Translations under genes and position numbers: made by a program | From: Arabidopsis thaliana | Taxonomy: Eukaryota > Streptophyta > Magnoliopsida > Brassicales > Brassicaceae | Assembly (NCBI RefSeq): GCF_000001735.4 | Contig: NC_003071.7 | Span: forward strand, 9,107,151 to 9,171,150 | Length of the DNA: 64,000 nt | Direction: 5' to 3' | Notes under the pieces: model-generated | Database searches by the model: none | What the model was told of the DNA's origin: nothing | What the model saw: only the letters and a program-made list of their open reading frames with translations | Shown: in pieces, positions 60,992-64,000 of the stretch | Numbering within the stretch: position 1 is the first letter of the stretch | Layout of the letters: each line of letters starts with the position of its first letter

Positions 60992-62547
60992 TTGATGTTC
61001 CGATGTATCAGAAATGACTTCTTCTGCGTGTGCATATATAAGGTATGGGAAGGATTCTGAGTTCCTTCCCTAATCATTTTTTTAAAAAATTTAAGAAAAT
61101 AAATTTGGATGTTTTTTCTTCCCCTTTTTCCTTATTAGAAGGTTATATTGAATTTATTTACCTTTGCCGAGGAAAAATTAGTGAAAATAAAAGAAAAATT
61201 AGGGGGCGGAGTGGGATTATTTGAAGGTAAAATTCCCATTTGTTGTTGTTTTTTTGGTAGTTAAAGATAATGAAACTCAGTCAATAATTAAGTTAATTAA
61301 GCACATAATGGTTGCACAGTTCTATGAGAGCATGTCATAGGACATAAATGATAAATGACTGTAACTTACTCTTCCCTTGCACTCTCATCGACCCACTCGT
61401 GAACAAACAAATTCGTGGCAATTGAGAGGAACTTATATATCGTCCATGTGTGTATGTGAAAACCATGCCGCAAATGACATAACTTAAACTGATTTCAAAA
61501 GCCACACTAAGGGACAACAATCCTAAAAGTCTATCAGAACCTTCTCAATCAATTCAACTATATATCCAACTATCCAATGTATGTGAAGCTTTCTGTATAT
61601 CATGTCATATAGAAGAATATGCATATATTAAAAAAAGTTAGAAATGATATATCTAAGATGCTTCAATAAATGTTCAACATTTTAAGGTCAAAGAAGTAAT
61701 AGTTGTGTAATGAATAATATAAATCTGAGCAAATATTGATACAAATATATTTTTAAGTGTTCCTATTTCTATTTTATTTTGTTGAATGTTTGGATATTAT
61801 TTAGTTAATAATATGGGCCATAATTCATATCTCTCATAATAAATTATTAGGTATTTGAAACAGATTGTATAGAGCTTGTCTCAATGGTGCAATACCTTTA
61901 AGAATTGTTAGTTTTCTCCAATTTTTTTGATAAGATTTTGTGCTTAATTTTCTTATTTCTCGTCTTTCTCGCTTTCTTGGTTGTTTAGTTCAGTAGTCTT
62001 CCCAAATTTTTTAACTTCTACCTCTCCTAATTAGACTTTCGATGCTATTCTTCGTTTATGTAATTCTAAAGCGAATAGTTTAGTTAGATCCTCTAAATTT
62101 TTATCTTTTGAAATTAATTTTGTAACCAACTATGGAGTTGATTTTTCATAGATGTGTGGTTGACAAAAAAATAAAAGTAAATAGACTACCAATTAATGAG
62201 TAATTTTTAATTAATGTGAAGTTGAAAAAGAACGTGTTGTGTGCTTCGAAAAAAAAGAGTTAATGTCTTATTATTGGCTTAAAATAATTAATGATGACAT
62301 GAAAGAAAAGTTGGATAGTTCTACTTTTAAGACTAAAAATAATAAATACCATAAGTTAAATTTGGTAAAAAAATCCGTAAAAAATGTATATTTATGAACA
62401 ACCTCACAGTTTACAAGCAAGTAAATCCCTCAATTCAAACTTTCTAAAAGGTAGCAATTAATGAGATTTAATTTTACAACTTTGCAACGAAGCTCGAAAC
62501 TCTCTCTCTTCCTCTATATATAGAGTCATACTTTACCTAGAAAATAT
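60992..62547. other. Intergenic between VHA-A2 and the RBR gene
   Basis: 1.56 kb. The VHA-A2 3' UTR runs to about 61,200, and the rest is AT-rich. A TATA-like TATATATAGAG at about 62514-62524 precedes the next start codon by about 25 bp, suggesting a very short leader. No other gene. Confidence 0.5.
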
Positions 62548-63294
62548 ATGCACCAAACAACCATGGAAAAACATGATCTAACTTTGATTTCCAAAAAACG
62601 GAGGATAGATTTTGCGACAACCGGAGATATCCCAAACCTTAAAGGCGAGGGTGTTTCTATGGTCGCTGAATCTGCTTCTGCGTCAAATATTTTTGCGGAC
62701 AGTCTAGTCTATAGATTGTTCTTTAAGGGTTTGGTGAGTGATGAAACAACTACCGACATGGAAGAGATTGTGAAGGCTGGATTTGGGATAGCAATTTGCG
62801 ACGAGGCAAATACTTTGTTGTATAATATGAAGAAATCACTGAACGGCGATGATGTGATTAATCCCGAAGAAGTAGAGATTAAAGCACTGATCTGTGTGTT
62901 AAATGTCTCAATTCAAATGGAGCTTAGAAATGTCATGATTTGCTGTGGTGACTATCAAATATTCCAAATCGTAAGTGTTATTTTTTTTTTTTGTTATTTT
63001 TTTTTTTGTCAGCAACTGATTTACTTTCTTTGTATTTGAGTAGTACAAGTTGACATAGTAATATAACGAGGTTGTGCAAAATAAAAATAACGATAACTTT
63101 TACTTAGATAACTTAAATGATTCTTACCAAAAAAAGATAACTTAAATGATATTTTTATCCTCGTATTTACAATCTCATTGGATGGTTAAATTCATTTCTT
63201 ATCTTATTAAAATATTTACAAAAAAATCCTTAATTCTTATAAAGTAGCGTTACTTTTTCTTTGATCATACAATAGTATACTTTTTATTTTATTG

Positions 63295-63331
<37 letters not shown>

Positions 63332-64000
63332 ATATTATTTGTAGTGTCACATCGTTACCATTATTTTTACTTTTTGTAATTGCATTTTGGAAAATTGGAA
63401 GTTTTGGTCCCAAACAATTGATTGTAAATGACACTAGAATATATATGCCCTCTCGCTTTAGATGGGTTATTAACTAATTTGTTGGCTTGCATCTGATTTT
63501 TCATTCCAGCTTACTGGTAGAGGGAAGCCTCAGCAGAACATTGTCCATCTGGTGGAACAAGTCCAACACCTTAGAGGGAAGCTATCTTCTACTGAAGTTG
63601 TTTTGGTTCCGCGAGCTGATGTTATTATACTTGCAATAGAGGCAATAGGAGGAGAAACTTGTTGCATTTGTCGTGAAAACACCGATGCTGATCGCATGTT
63701 CTTTACGGAGAATTGCTTTCACCGTCAATGCTTTTCTTGCGTGAATAGGCATGTGCAACGTATGCTGCTTTGCGGAATTTCACCCACATGCCTTCATTTT
63801 CCTTGCAACTCTGAGCTCACGTTTGAAAGCTGTAGCAAGGTTTTGACACCAAATCTGATTGAGTTTTGGAAACGAAAGATTGAAGAGGACTTAGTTCCGG
63901 CTGCGGACAAAATCTATTGCCCATATCGAAGATGCTCAATGTTGATGTCCAAAACCGCGCTTTCCCGTGAAACCGACCAATCCAATGTCCGGGCATGTAT
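62548..64000 (+). CDS. RNase H-like / RING-IBR (RBR) E3 ligase, 5' part
   Basis: Two exons are visible, 62548-62970 and 63510 to beyond the window. The 304 visible residues begin with a short basic segment (SKKRRIDF), then an RNase H-like domain (about 50-200: YRLFFKGLVSDE, AGFGIAICDE, PEEVEIKALI, MICCGDYQIFQIL). A RING1 follows (CCICRENTDADRMFFTENCFHRQCF ... C), then the start of the in-between-RING part (KIYCPYRRCSML). RBR ligases pass ubiquitin through a RING2 cysteine, which lies outside the window, so activity cannot be judged. The first RNase H aspartate position reads Lys (FKG instead of FDG), so nuclease activity is unlikely. An alternative start is ATG 62563. The intron holds an (AT)16 repeat. 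By position At2g21420. Confidence 0.88.
63297..63328. repeat. (AT)16 microsatellite in the RBR-gene intron
   Basis: 32 bp of pure AT, inside the single visible intron (62971-63509). Such runs are length-variable. Confidence 0.95.

Overview
The window is nuclear DNA of a flowering plant. It holds AT-rich intergenic DNA, many short GT-AG introns, a plant tRNA gene, an LTR retrotransposon, and plant-only families (SHI/STY, CGLD11/BFA3, NACK-type kinesin, DETOXIFICATION-type MATE). From the order and exact protein lengths I recognise it as Arabidopsis thaliana chromosome 2, about At2g21260 to At2g21420. That assignment is from memory, not from a search. Exon models were built by hand from splice sites, reading phase and family conservation.

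Layout. At 0-12.7 kb: first exon of an aldo-keto reductase (-), UFD1 (+), chloroplast-division factor SULA/GC1 (-), mitochondrial ribosomal protein bTHX/S31 (+), and a NACK-type kinesin (-) with a long intron-bearing 5' leader. At 12.7-19.3 kb: a gene-free block with a 3.86-kb Copia element (LTRs 14808-15329 and 18147-18668, 5-bp target duplication, one LTR mismatch, pol deletion) ending 683 bp before BBX18. At 19.3-33 kb: BBX18 (+), plastid aldolase FBA1 (-), a MATE transporter of the EDS5 type (+), a CRM-domain protein (-), tRNA-Pro(CGG) (+) and XK-1 sugar kinase (-). At 34.7-49.4 kb: a kinesin with a C-terminal RING finger (+), BFA3/CGLD11 (+) and coatomer alpha (+). At 49.4-64 kb: an alpha-COP fragment copy, SRS3 (+), a LINE tail, VHA-a2 (+), and the 5' part of an RNase H-like/RING-IBR gene (+) that runs off the end.

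The genes do not form an operon or pathway; they are independently promoted housekeeping and regulatory genes. Many products go to organelles: SULA, FBA1, the MATE transporter, BFA3 and XK-1 to plastids, bTHX to mitochondria. From memory, the gene order matches a block on chromosome 4 (about At4g38930-At4g39080), so this is one arm of an ancient genome duplication. I found no defence island, CRISPR or clearly undescribed system. The best leads are three apparent GC-AG introns, the young Copia copy upstream of BBX18, a uORF before BBX18, a UFD1 start codon split from its reading frame by an intron, and the RNase H-like/RBR fusion.
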